NCBI GenBank assembly: GCA_014773175.1
Contig: VXCM01001293.1
Location: forward strand, 1-64,000
Direction: 5' to 3'
Source: Lucifuga dentata
Lineage: Eukaryota; Chordata; Actinopteri; Ophidiiformes; Bythitidae
Length of the DNA stretch: 64,000 nucleotides
Part shown: piece by piece, positions 38,920-50,476 of the stretch
Layout of the letters: every line of letters starts with the position of its first letter
Position numbering within the stretch: position 1 is the first letter of the stretch
The notes under the pieces: generated by a model
Databases searched by the model: none
What the model was told of the DNA's origin: nothing
What the model saw: only the letters and a program-made list of their open reading frames with translations
Translations under genes and position numbers: made by a program

Positions 38920-39920
38920 CCCTAGGCGCTTCCTTTCATGTTTACTGTTGGAGAGACATTCAGTCGTGATTACCCGCACTGTCTTCGTTTTGTATTCCCT
39001 ACACTGCTTCTGCTATGTTGCTCAGACCTCTGTACTGTTCCCTAGTTTTAAAGGAAGACCATTTTATCCAAACGTTAAACTTCAGAGACATTCTCAGCAG
39101 AACTTAAGAGTATCACTAGCCGAGCTTCCTTCTTGTATTATTCCGCCTCGAAGTATCTAACAGCTCTACCTGCGCTAACTTCAACATAAACTAGACCAAA
39201 ATTAAATAATAATATTTATCACTGCAACCCCAAGAACGAAATTAATTCATAGAAAAGCAGTGACAGAGTACTGAAGCCCACAGGTGGAAAGGAGCAGGAA
39301 AGGACTTGACTAAAAAGAAGAGCTTAATGTAAGTTGTTTCTCTGTTATTTGGGTGTTTTGGCAGATTATATTAAATTGCGTCTAAGCCTAATTTCGGTGG
39401 GGCCTATTTTCAATATCTCGCCTCACGGATCCACGGACTGACTCTGGCTTTACGGTAATCGGGGTCCCATATTGAGTTTTTGAGTATTAATCGGGGGCAC
39501 ATATTGAGTTAAAACGTTTAAATTCTGGTCGAAAAGTGTCGAAAAGCATATAGGAAACTAGATTAAGCCTCGTTTTGGCGAATAAATCAAGAAATCACAG
39601 GAATTAAATCATCAGACGATCCCTTGCATGACGTAAATGTCACGTCTGTATTATTATATTATTATTATCATATTTACGTATCGGTTGCTTTTAATCATTT
39701 GTAATATTAAGATTTAAGGGATTGTCTGTCCCAGTATATACACACATTGAAATAAAAACCTTAAATGCTTAATTATTTAAGCTGTCAAAAAGCATATAGG
39801 AAGCTAGCTCTACCTAGCGAATCTAGTTTAGCGAATTTTAGCGAACAAGTCAAATCCCAGATTTAAGGGGATTACCTGGAAAGACTAACAATTCCACGAA
39901 GATAACTGAGCGACATTTCT

Positions 39921-39951
39921 CTGTTGTTGTTGTTGTTGTTGTTGTTGTTGT
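39921..39951. repeat. (TTG)n trinucleotide microsatellite
   Basis: Ten TTG units. The minus-strand reading as polyglutamine is not supported as coding. Confidence 0.92.
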
Positions 39952-40009
39952 GACCGAATGTACACACACGTTACAGTCCGTGGAAAACCGATAGTCCCTT
40001 CCTGGGGAA

Positions 40010-40930
40010 TATTTGTGTCTCGCGCGTATCTACAAATTTGGTGAAGATCCACCCGCTTGACGTCATCAAGCGGGTGGAGCAGAATAGTGGCACTGAGAAA
40101 CGCTAAGGTGCTGGAGAGCAAACAGTACTCTGAATATTTCGGTGGTTTACAGCCGAATATAAAAGGTAGATATTTTGTTATTGCTTTGTGTGAAGGCAGA
40201 GACCCATGCTGCATGGCCAAAAAAGATTTCGACATCGTCAATGCTGCACAACTGCTGGTTTACATCAGATCGGATGGAGCCGCTGCCACGACCGGCCAGG
40301 TAAAAAGCTCCAACATACAGTAGTTACCATGCATAGATGATACATGGCGAGGCACTCGTTTCGTTTCAGGGGCACACTTGCTGACATCGTGAAAATATAT
40401 ATTTAAAAAAAACACCAAGGCACTATACACAGAAAACCACCTTGTGGAAAACAAATTAAAGGAGCGAGTGATAGAGATATTCCAATACCTTTATCAACAG
40501 CTGCTGTCCTCTGGTGAAAGACAAGTTTAGACATCATCTCACCATTTCTTCTCTCTCCCTTCACACCCGATTCGCCTACTAGTCATTTCGCGCGGAAAAA
40601 GCGCAACAGATGTTACGTCATCTGCATTAGTGACTTCTTGGGGGACGCCCAATAACACAGCTGTGGACTCAGAAATAACAACAGAGCTGCATCAACACCT
40701 CTGACAGTGTCAGCAACAAATACAAATTATTAGTTTCATAAAGTTAATAGCCTTCACGCACGATTCGCCTACTAGTCGCATTTCGCGCGGAAAAAGCGCA
40801 ACGGATGTTACGTCATCTGTAAGCTTCTTGGGGGACGCGCATATGCATGCAAGCTAGCCCGGTGACGTGTCACAGCTAGCTTGCCGGTTAGCTAAATAGC
40901 AGAAAGCTAACTCGGTCGCTAATGAGATAA
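40010..40930. promoter_or_regulatory. CpG-rich, CRE-containing promoter-like region
   Basis: Higher CpG content than its surroundings ('ctcgcgcgtatc', 'catttcgcgcggaaaaagcg' twice). Contains a TGACGTCA site inside a palindrome (40049-40077), two TTACGTCA sites in a duplicated module, and TGACGTGTCAC near 40863. It could serve an unrecognised plus-strand transcript or the 5' end of the receptor-like gene. The target is unknown. Confidence 0.4.
40558..40839. repeat. Two diverged direct copies of an 85-90-bp module
   Basis: Copy A is about 40558-40650 and copy B about 40751-40839. Both contain 'cgattcgcctactagtc', 'tttcgcgcggaaaaagcgca', 'gatgttacgtcatctg' and 'cttcttgggggacgc'. The spacing is about 193 bases. 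Confidence 0.85.
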
Positions 40931-41717
40931 TAAATTGACAAATCACGTAATTTTACTGTTCACTCCTGTCTCATAACTGACTGTAAACATACATCTTTTT
41001 TGTGGAGCAGTCGTCAAACATTTGCGACATTTCATTGTTGTATTCACTGTTAGAAATGTTAGAATTGTATCAGAAATGTTAAAATTACGATTTAAGTGCC
41101 CACGAACGGCCACAAAAGTCACCATGGGAAACTCTTTTCTTTTCCTTTAAGGAGTTCATCTTGAAGCTTAATGTAGGAAACAATATCAATAAAGATAATA
41201 TCGAGAAAGTTCCACAAATTAATACGCTTACAATGTTTATAATTTCACCAATTTTTAAAATAACAATCTAAGAAATTATAGTTGAGAGATTAACGGATGT
41301 AATATAGAAAAAAAGTGAAACTATATTTGCCAACTGTAAAATCTGTGTGTGCGTGTGCATTCAACTGTGAATGGAACTTTTAGGTTTTATTTATGTATTT
41401 TGCCTTTCATTTATTTTGTTATCCAAGCACACACATACCAAATGCACCTGTAAAAACAACATGTAAACTGATTACTCTTCAAACACTAATACACAGTTTC
41501 AGTCTCAATCAGAAATTATATTTAGGACCTCTTCTCAAAGAGAAAAGATTCATGGTAATGACATATGACCTCTGTATAAAATCACTTATTCAGATTTTGA
41601 GATGATCTTTAGAGATTTGGATCATATTTTCAATGTTGAAAACAAAAAGTCTCTATTTAACAGAGGAAATAAAATTGTCTGTTGCACTTGTTTGGATATA
41701 AGCGTAGTTCCAGCACT

Positions 41718-44700
41718 TTAAGACGGGCTGGTGAAAGGTTTGATGAGACCAAGATCCATAGCCTTGACCAGGCATGTGCGTGCCACATCAATGACCTCCT
41801 GCCTCTTAGGATTGTCCATTGCTTTGCCAATCACTGTGAGGATCTCCAGCATCTCACTTTCAATCAGCTTCTTGGTCAGCTCACTGTTGTCTGAGTTGAG
41901 CATGTTGTAGACAATCACAAGGCCACGGTGCTGGATGTTGGGGTTGCTGTGGAGACACAGCCTTTGCAGGATCTCCAGCCACTGGGAAGTCTGTTCAAAG
42001 AGATCAGTCATGATGTCAGTAACACGCAGTGGTAATATCACAGGAAGTATGTGATTGATAGAATGGTTACTGGAAGAAAACAGAAATCATAAAGGACTAC
42101 TGGTGGTTTTGCATGTTTGAGCCCAAAACATACTACCTAATACACATTACACTTACTGCCAACCACTTTCCAAAACATAAAACTGTATTTTAGTTTTTGT
42201 ATTATTTTGCCAAACCTCTAAATCTTTCAAAGTGAAATGTTCAGGCAATTCACCCACCTTAAAATTCAATGCAACTTATGCACAGTTGTAAAAGAAAATT
42301 CATTTTAATTTCTCAATAAATCTAAGCATATATTCCCTGGCGGAGACATACATTTTCTTTCATGTAGCTCAATGTTGGAGCAGTTAAGTAAGTTTACAAA
42401 AATTTAATAAACGTTTTGTTTGCTGTGATGGATTACCTATCTCAAGCATGTTTCAAGTCTCTACAAGAATGACCTGAAACTAGCAGTATGTTTCGGGAAA
42501 TGGTTGGCAGTAATGTAATGTGTGTGCGGGTTGTATCTATTGGGGTCAAACATACAAAACACCAGTATGGTCCTTTATTATCAACTTTCATTTAAATGTT
42601 GATAGTTTGAACATTTCTGGTCTCTGATATGACTTAAAATTAGTGTTTGAATTAAAGTGAGCCTGTATGTGCATCTGACAGCCTGATTTATCGAAGATAA
42701 ACCTGAATGGACTTGTCAGGATATTTTGTGATACATTTATCGGCTGTGCCTCAGAATTTTCACCCTAGCATAGTACAAATTCTTTCATATCAGAATTAAA
42801 ACTATGACACACACTATAATTAAATGAGGAGCATGGTTGTACATACCACCAGGGTCATTTTGAGGCAGAGTTTCTTCTGAGCAGCAGTGAGCATGGCCAA
42901 AGCTCCAGCCGCAGCAGTCTGGAGACTTTCGTCATCCTCACCACAAAGCAGCACCAGCAGCTTCAGCTTGTCATTGCCATCATCTATGTAACGTTCTTGG
43001 ACCTGGAATGCACACATGCACGCACACATTTTTATTTAGCCATGAACTGTGTTTACACATTATTTTCACACAGCATTTATGATGTGCCATCCATTATTAT
43101 TTATCTTCTCACCTCTTTACATGTCACAAGGTTGCACATGCACTCAGTGGCAGCCTGTCTGATTTGGTCATGCTCTTCAAACATGTAGTTCTCAATCTCT
43201 GGCAAAGCTTTCTCCTTCACAATTTTTACTCTACAAAGGAGATAAGAAGTAAAGTGAAAAGCATGATACTGCAAAACATGCCAGCTTCAGTACAGGTACC
43301 TGTGTGACTTGAACTATTAAACATTACACTCTTTCTGAGAAGTACAGGGACCATAATATCATGTAACGTTCACCTCAGTTTTTCACTGTAACCAGCCAAG
43401 TTGGTCAGGCCTCGCAGAGCTTCATAGTTTTGTATTCCATCTCTATCTGTGTGTAGAAGACTGATTAAAGGCCGCACCACCTCATACACCTGCCAGGAAA
43501 GAGAGAGCGACGTGTGAGAAAGTCATGGTGATTCAATAAATTTCCACTGAAATAACTCTCACCCACCCCACCCCTCTGCTGTCAAAAGAGCCCTGCATGG
43601 GCCCCAATTTTAGGCCCATGCCCGGCCTGCCCTACACAGTTCTGTCAGAACCCGACCCAAAGTCCCAGACTTAATGAAGTTCTCAGCTCCAGCCCGACCC
43701 GAGGCCTGTGGTCTTTTTATTTGTTGTTGTTTTTATAAGCAGTCATCTGCTCTTTTCAAAGTAAAAGTAGCAGCTGTCAGCTGCTGCTGCAGCGTTCAGA
43801 AAACAGTGATGGCTTCTGAGTCAACATGTGAGCACAGCATCAGGAGGTGTGTTATGACTGTGAGGAAGGGTGGGGGGGGCGAGCCAGTGTTGTGAAATTC
43901 AGCCCGAGGCCTGGCCTGATTTATAAATTGCATCGGGGCAAGCAGTTGCATTAGAAAACAGGCTAATTCTGCTGCACTGGACAAACCTGCAACTAATCAG
44001 TTTGTTGCTGTTTAAGGTTAAAAGTCTCTCTCAGCATGGTTGAAAACCAGTGAATGGAGAGTTTTTAAAACAAAGGAGCTGTGCAGTTCTTACCCTCTCA
44101 CCAGGGAAGGCAATCTCTGGGTTTGAAATAGCTGCAATCTTGGCAAGGGCATGGCAGGCTTTCACCTTCCCAGCATCTGTCCCCTCCAGAGCCAGTGGAA
44201 TCAAAGCCTAAGGGTAGAATCACAACAAGTGGTGTTTTCTTCAATAGAGACAGTGAAAACACTACAGCTAGCAGGGTTTGGTGCTTAGCAATGTGTCATC
44301 TGTAGGAGCCACCCTTTAGGAATATTCTATGGGTTGTTTTATGGAAAAATAGCCAACAAAGTGACCTTATGACCAAACTTTTACATTTTAGAGTCACTTG
44401 GACACTTGATCTTGCTGATCTTGGGAGCCTGTAGCAGCCTGAAAGTTTTGATTTTTACAAAGCTGATAGTTATGTGTCTTCAAGCTTGCTTAAGCACACA
44501 TCAGCTTCCAAACCTGTGACTCACCTTTCCTCCACCTTGAGCTACAATGGTACCACGATCTTTGGGATCCTCAGACAGTGCCAAGAACACCCTGAGGATA
44601 AAAACAGAAAAGAGGCTCAATAATCAGATGACATTGAAGTTTAAGGACAACAGAGGAAATGGTTTTAGGCTTATGTTTCCTCCTCTTTCATCAGGCTGTT

Positions 44701-47700
44701 GTTTTCGGTCTGTTATATGAACACTATAGAAAAGATATCCTCACCAACCTTGCCAGCATCTCCTTGGTCTGGTCAGTCAGGATGGAGTTATCCGCTTTGA
44801 CCATGACTGCAAGAGCCGATGTAACTCCGGCCTTCAGGAGCCTTTTCACTCTTTTTTCAATAAAGTCCTTCTTGTCCTGAAGAAACAAAATACCCCTCAT
44901 TGCTAAAACAGAAGAATACTGTTGGTGCATCTCTGTGCAAGAGCAAATGCAGCATTTCCTGTTTTGCATGTGGTAGTTTATGCTGTGGTCTGGTATCTGA
45001 AGAAATTACTGATTGTTTGTTGTTTTTTTTTTTAGTTTCTCTCCTCTTACCTTAGGGTGTTGCTCAGGGACATGTTGCTTGGAGAACTTGGCCAGTTGAA
45101 CCAGTTCAGGGATGATTTCTTTCTTGTCATAGCAGTTGGTGCAGTTAACCAGGGTGCAAGCTACTGCATACAAGATTGTCTTATCCTTGGACTAATAACA
45201 CAGAGGAAGGAGAAAAGTGATTTCTAATGTAGCGCTGGGCATAGTGAAATCAAAAACATGCATTCATGACAGCAGCCCTTTGTGTTTATTTCTGTCTGTT
45301 AATTTTATACCTTGGCCAGTTCAAACATGGCTTTCATGGCAGGGTCATCTTCAACAAAGTCATCTTTTACATCAGCATCATTAGTCAGATACGCAAGACC
45401 CTCAATAGCCCACTTCCTTGTTTTGGTATCAATCTGAGGATTACAAAGCCACCTGTAATGTGGAAAGACAAATGTGAATGACTCATTCTCAGTGCAATGG
45501 TGCAGCAAACACCAAAATGACATGATTACTAGTAACGTAGGTGTTTACCATCTGCTTAAAACCTGATACTCATATTGGATCGGTTTTAGATGACTTTTGT
45601 TATTACTGAGCTTTTTATATTTTCTTCTTACTACTTTTTTTTTCCCCCTGTAATATGGTAGTCCCTACTTTCTGTCATACACACTAAAAGTCACTCAAAA
45701 CAATATGTGTGAGTGAGTACTCACTTCCTGCACTGCTTGGCCAACTTCTCTGTGGAGCCTTCAGCAAACTGTCTCAAACTGTAGTCATCACCACCGGCTG
45801 AACCAAGTTTACAGAGGCCCTGGGGAACACATGCACACACACACACAGAGAGCATTAGGGTAAATCTAGAAAGCATGCTTCATGATAGCAATCAAAAGTA
45901 GATGATCATTGTGTAATGTTATCATGTTATCTGTATATGTTATGTTATCTTATACTATCCTTGTTACCATCTGTGCCTAGGTCATAAAGTTCTGTTCTAT
46001 TCTGTTTTATGTACACTCACCACCAGTGCACGTATTTTAATCTTCTCATTCTTGGTTTTCTTGTAGATGTCCTTGAGCAATGACACACCATTGGTGATGA
46101 TGAAGCTGGCACGGCTCATCTTCGATGAGGAGTGGATCAAAGCCTCCACAGCAACCATCTGATCCACCTCACGCTCAGAGCCACACAGAGCCACCATCAT
46201 CTCCATGATGCCCTGCTGTCCAACCAGGGCGTTACCAACATCGAAGGGACCCTGCAGCAGCCCTGAGATGGTGTTGACAGCATGAATGGTCTTGTCCATG
46301 TTGTTGGGGTCAATCTTGGATCTGTGGGGAAGAAAGTGTTTTAGTGTGTTTCAGTCTTTTATTCTAGGGGTTGTTATTATGAGCAGTTGTGTTATTTGTT
46401 GAAAGTTTTGATCCAGGTTAAAACAAGTCTTAGTGTTGTCTTGGTCTCCATTTATGAGAGATGATCATTTCTGAGCCTTGTATAGACAGATATAACTCTG
46501 AAGTGTTGCATGTATTTGTTTTTTAATCTCCTTTCACCTTGACAGTTTTTACCACAATGCTAGAAAGATTTTCATAGTGAATAGCTAAATCAGATGAGTA
46601 GGGTGGGTTCTGAAAGCCACAATCATAGCAGCTGCTAAGTACACAATCGTTGTAGGTTTATCCAGTTTGTCAATCTTGCAGACCTCACAGGCCCTTGGGT
46701 ACCTCTAAAACTTAAAAGTTATAATCACTTAGCTCAAAAGAATGCAAATAGTGTACAAAAACACTGAATGAATTATATTACTTTCATATAGACATATTAC
46801 AGCACTTGTGATCTTCCTAATGTGTCAGGCTCAGTACTTTATCAATTTCACAGACTGTCTTGGCTACAATACTGGTAAAAGGAGATTGTGTTGAAGAACA
46901 TACTTAATGTATTCATTGCAAATGTCCTTGAAGTTGCTTCTCTCTGGGTCACATTTGAGATCATCGTAGAGCCTGTTGAGGAGCACGCTGGCAATCAGCT
47001 GTGTGTTCTCTGTCAGCTGCAGCTGATCTGGCAGTTCAGGAACCTGACCACATACTTTGAGGATCTTCTTCAGACCTGGACAACAAACATACATGTAGAC
47101 TTGGATACAGCTTCTCAAAGAGTCTGAGAGGACTGAATCAGCGAACTAATGCAGCTGTCCTACACACCATGGTCAATAGTGAAAAGGGACCTGGAGTTGT
47201 CTTTTTCTTTATTGTCTTTTCGAGGTACATTCTTGCTCAGGAGGTTCAGAGCCTGATCTCTGCCATGGCCAGAGACCTTCTGACTCCCAGTCATCTCCAG
47301 CAGAGAGAGTAGAATGGTCTTCAGATCTTTAGATGCATCTGCAGATGGATCGACAGATGCACACGTTTGCATTTGTCACTCAATACTGCTGTGAAACATT
47401 AGCTCCAGTATGTGATTCTACAGGTTTAGCTAAAGTTTAAAATATGAACACTGAGAATAATTGTCCATACTAAAATCTACTTATTGTCACAGACACACTT
47501 GATGTTTTTCTCTCACCCAAAACCAATGCTTCTTCTTTCCCATACTCCCTTTTGTCTCCACCAGTGAGCGAGTCATTGATGCACTGGAAGAGGTTGCATG
47601 TTGCCAGGGCAATCTCCTCATTGTCAACAGCCATGATGCTGCACATCTTATCAACACCCACCATATGAACAATAGCCATTGCCTGTATATAGAAATATAC

Positions 47701-49087
47701 AACATGAATGTAGTTGTTACTCTTACTAGCATCATATTAAACACTTGACTAGATTTTGAAGAGGCTAAGGTTGTCTCCCACAATTTAATGTCCCTGTATT
47801 TGTTTTAGTTTTTTTTTTTCTATGTTTGTTTTCTCTGTTTCTACTATCACGCTCACCCGAGCTTTGTGACCTGTGCACATTCCAGACAAAGTACGAACAG
47901 CAGCCAAGATCATTTCTGGTTTGCCCGTCTCTATCATATTGAGCAGCAGAGGGACTCCATTGTTCTGGAAGATTCTCTCTGCTCCAGCTTCTTCTCTGGA
48001 CAGGACAATCAGGTTGTTTGCAGCCTAAATTTAAAAAAAAAAAGAGAGAGAGAGAAGTAAAACCTCAAGTCTGCATCTACATCTGGGCCAATAATAATAT
48101 TTAGCTTTAAATTAGAAGAAAATACCTACTTTTTCCCTCTTCTCCTTTTCCATTTCTTCATCAAGGAGGATGTCAAACATGTTCTGTACCCTTGAGTCTG
48201 TGGAGAATGTTGTTTTGAGCTGTGGAGAAGCAAAATGTAACTTTGATCAATCCCTGTAGCAATACATTAACACTGGACATCACACAAATACAGGCACACA
48301 AACTGTGTAATAGATATGTGTCTCTGTCCATTTCCTCAACTATAGCAGAAGACTAGTTATAATTCCACAGGAAAATGATCAAAATAATGATAGAAATGCT
48401 GATTATTTAGTGAATCCTGGATACATGTAGAGTCATGGTCTTGCTCTTTCCTATACACTCTGTTAGCATAAAACTGTCAACTGTTTGTCTTGGTACCATA
48501 ATCCTGTATGCTGACCTTAGCTTGGATGTCTGCCCCCAGTCTGCGAAGAGTTTCCAGAAAAATCTTGTTCTTTGGTTCAAGGGTGGCGCATTTCTGAACA
48601 TCTTTGAATGCCATATCCAGTTTTCCCAGTTTCTCCAGGGCTTGGCAGCGTCGGTACAATGCTTTAATATCTGATGCATCAACATCAATGGCTAGAAAAG
48701 TATAAAAAAGTCATAATAAGCTTGTGGTGATTTAAATAAATTTTGTATTTGTTGTGTAAATTGTTGTTTTTTGTTTTGGTTTCTATATTGGATACCCCAC
48801 CTTTGGTTGCATCAGTGGCTGCATTGGCATAGTTTTCCTGCAACAATAAGAGTCAGATTGCCATAATGTAAACACACTTATACTTCAGTTTGTTTGTTGA
48901 TGTACTAATTTACTGAAAAGCTTACCTTTTTTAGGTAACATGCAGATCTGTTCCTGTGAATGACAGCCAGTGCTTTCTTGTCCTTGCACACTTTGATAGC
49001 TTTAGTGTAGCACTCAATGGCCTTATTAATATCTCCTGCCTGGAAGTGCTTATTTCCTTCTTCTTTTAACTGATTCTGGTCACCCAT
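41718..49087 (-). CDS. unc45b: UNC-45 myosin chaperone B, complete coding sequence
   Basis: Muscle HSP90 co-chaperone that folds and assembles sarcomeric myosin heavy chain. Nineteen coding exons (5' to 3'): 49087-48926, 48837-48801, 48691-48516, 48219-48130, 48024-47857, 47682-47517, 47338-47168, 47075-46904, 46321-46021, 45819-45725, 45452-45311, 45191-45051, 44876-44749, 44591-44525, 44207-44094, 43489-43374, 43230-43113, 43002-42847 and 41990-41718 (TAA). The total of 2793 bases gives 930 residues, the usual family length, with all phases matching. N-terminal TPR repeats ([41 protein letters not shown]) bind the HSP90 tail. A central armadillo region includes [13 protein letters not shown] and [14 protein letters not shown]. 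The C-terminal UCS domain ([49 protein letters not shown]) binds myosin. Closer to UNC45B than UNC45A by overall wording. The ATG is at the first base of its exon after an AAATAG acceptor, so a non-coding exon must lie upstream. Confidence 0.96.
42089..42578. mobile_element. TTAAAGGACC inverted-repeat element, copy 4
   Basis: Starts TAAAGGACTACTGG with 'gcatgtttgagccc' and ends 'gggtcaaacatacaaaac' plus ATGGTCCTTTA. About 490 bp inside the last unc45b intron, non-coding. Confidence 0.75.
43560..43960. mobile_element. Probable degraded hAT-type or related DNA element
   Basis: In the unc45b intron 43490-44093. GC-rich left part 'gagccctgcatgggcccc' and 'aggcccatgcccgg', and right part 'cccgaggcctggcctgat', resemble the ends of fish hAT-derived repeats that begin CAGGGC and carry 'gggcccgacc' motifs. 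No clear target duplication, so family and limits are tentative. Confidence 0.4.
46690..46860. mobile_element. Fragment of the GGTTGATTG element family
   Basis: Shares 'aaaaacac(t/c)tga...gaattatat', 'catttccaca/catatagacatattacagc' and the end-like 'aggctcagtactttatcaat' with 22430-22520 and 30776-31220. Lies in an unc45b intron. Confidence 0.45.
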
Positions 49088-49842
49088 CTATTTAGTAAAA
49101 AAATGAGATTAAGAAAAATCTAAAGATCCTGGAAAATGTAATATTCCATTTAAAATCAAAAGTGTTTTTCATGCATGTCCCATCACTTTCCTTTGTTTGA
49201 CAATATGAATTCAACAGTAAATCTTGACAATTAAACCATGTCAATGTTATCAATCAATGTAAATGGAGTATAGTAAGGTCATAAAAAGTCAAACATACAG
49301 AAGATTTTGGATATGAGCAAATATTTCAAACAGATAAAGAATAAAACCAAATCAGATGAACAATTTTATATTTTTTTACATTGCAAAGATACAGTTTATG
49401 ACTTAAGCGTGTAAGCATAACCATACCCCACATTCCCTCTGAATAGCTGGCTAATCATAATCTGTCAGCATTAGAACAATGTTTAACGCTAGTGTATGAT
49501 TAGAAATGTTTTTTCTCACCCTTTTTTTAATATGTGTCCTGCTGTGCTGGGTCTCCTGAAGCAAATGGTCCTGCACATGTTATCTCCAACTTTAAATGGC
49601 CTCCCTCAGGCCTTATTTGGGCATGGTCTTGGACTCCAGCAGGGGCCTAACTACACATGCCACTTTCCTAATGGACAGATACCATCTCCCCCTGCTCCCC
49701 TGATAGGCAATCACTTCAGTCTATCCCCCTCTGACTCCCAATACTTAATGCCCAACACATACCTGGATGTCAATCAAAACCTGACAAAAAAAAAAAAAAA
49801 AAAAAAAAAAAAGGCCTGATCTCTGTGGAAGCTGTACATTAC
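49088..49842. other. Proposed first intron of unc45b
   Basis: Sequence between the start-codon exon and the proposed leader exon. AT-rich at left. Contains a poly-A run at about 49785-49812 that follows a unique stretch and could mark a retroposed insert on the plus strand, but no target duplication was confirmed. Confidence 0.4.
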
Positions 49843-49945
49843 CTTCAGGATTATGTGTTGATTCCTTCCTATGTCCTATTTTTCCTGTTATTGCTCCTGT
49901 TTGAATGGTCTGGACCTTCAATCTCTGGCACTCTTTCAGTCTTAT
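49843..49945 (-). other. unc45b: Possible non-coding first exon of unc45b
   Basis: On the minus strand a segment beginning about 25-30 bases after a TATAAATA box ends at CCTGAAG followed by GTAATG, a usable donor. Splicing to the AAATAG acceptor at 49088 would give a leader of about 100 bases. Inferred from spacing alone. Confidence 0.4.
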
Positions 49946-49969
49946 GTAACTTTCATCCACCTCGACTTA

Positions 49970-49977
49970 TATTTATA
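49970..49977 (-). promoter_or_regulatory. TATA box candidate for unc45b
   Basis: TATAAATA on the minus strand, followed about 130 bases later by a splice donor and about 880 bases later by the unc45b start codon. Tissue-restricted muscle genes often use TATA promoters; the AT-rich core also resembles an MEF2 site. Candidate only. Confidence 0.4.
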
Positions 49978-49984
49978 CAGGCTC

Positions 49985-50441
49985 TCACTTAGATGGAACA
50001 AAACCAAAAAGGATCATCCATGAAGGATAGGGGGTCCACTCAAAGAACCTGAAAATACAATTAGAAGAATTTTGTACCAAAGGCCATGACAAACCATAAT
50101 TAAGTGCATTGCAGCCACTTTGCTTTCAAGGTCTTAATGCGACAGACATTAATAAATCCCCATTTTTGTGAGAGTCACCCCCCNCCCCCCCCCCCCCCCC
50201 TTAGAAGTTGGACTGCTCCTGATAATGTCTATTTAGGGCGTAGGTATGATGACAGCTGAGAAGTCACCAGCAAATGCCTGATCCAAGTGGAAGCAGTGTG
50301 TGTGTGCGTGTGTGTGCGCGCACGTGTGTGTGGGTGTGTGTTACGAGTGTTGGGGGACTGACAGCTGTAGGACTACAGAGGAGCCTAGCAACTTCTGGAA
50401 AGAGAAGGATCTCGAGCCTGAAAACACTGCACATGCATGCA

Positions 50442-50476
<35 letters not shown>

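Larger units (their letters stand above)
38928..41717. other. Intergenic region between the receptor-like gene and unc45b
   Basis: 38928-39920 is AT-rich with no supported feature. It is followed by a TTG trinucleotide repeat (39921-39951), a CpG-rich patch (40010-40930) with a palindromic CRE and a duplicated module, and AT-rich sequence up to the unc45b stop. AATAAA-type hexamers on the minus strand near 41384-41413 could serve as the unc45b poly(A) signal, about 300 bases past the stop. Confidence 0.5.

Noticed and set aside
39885..40241. Minus-strand frame ending in polyglutamine
   Set aside because: The glutamines come from the TTG microsatellite at 39921-39951. No splice structure or homology supports it.
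40260..40454. Minus-strand frame starting MFSTRWFSVYSALVFFLN as a signal peptide for the receptor-like gene
   Set aside because: It looks hydrophobic, but no good donor links it in phase to the exon at 38015, and it is 2 kb away across the hAT insertion. I could not support it.
49496..49819. Plus-strand 107-residue frame ending in polylysine
   Set aside because: The lysines are a poly-A run. There is no recognisable domain, and it overlaps the proposed unc45b leader region on the other strand.
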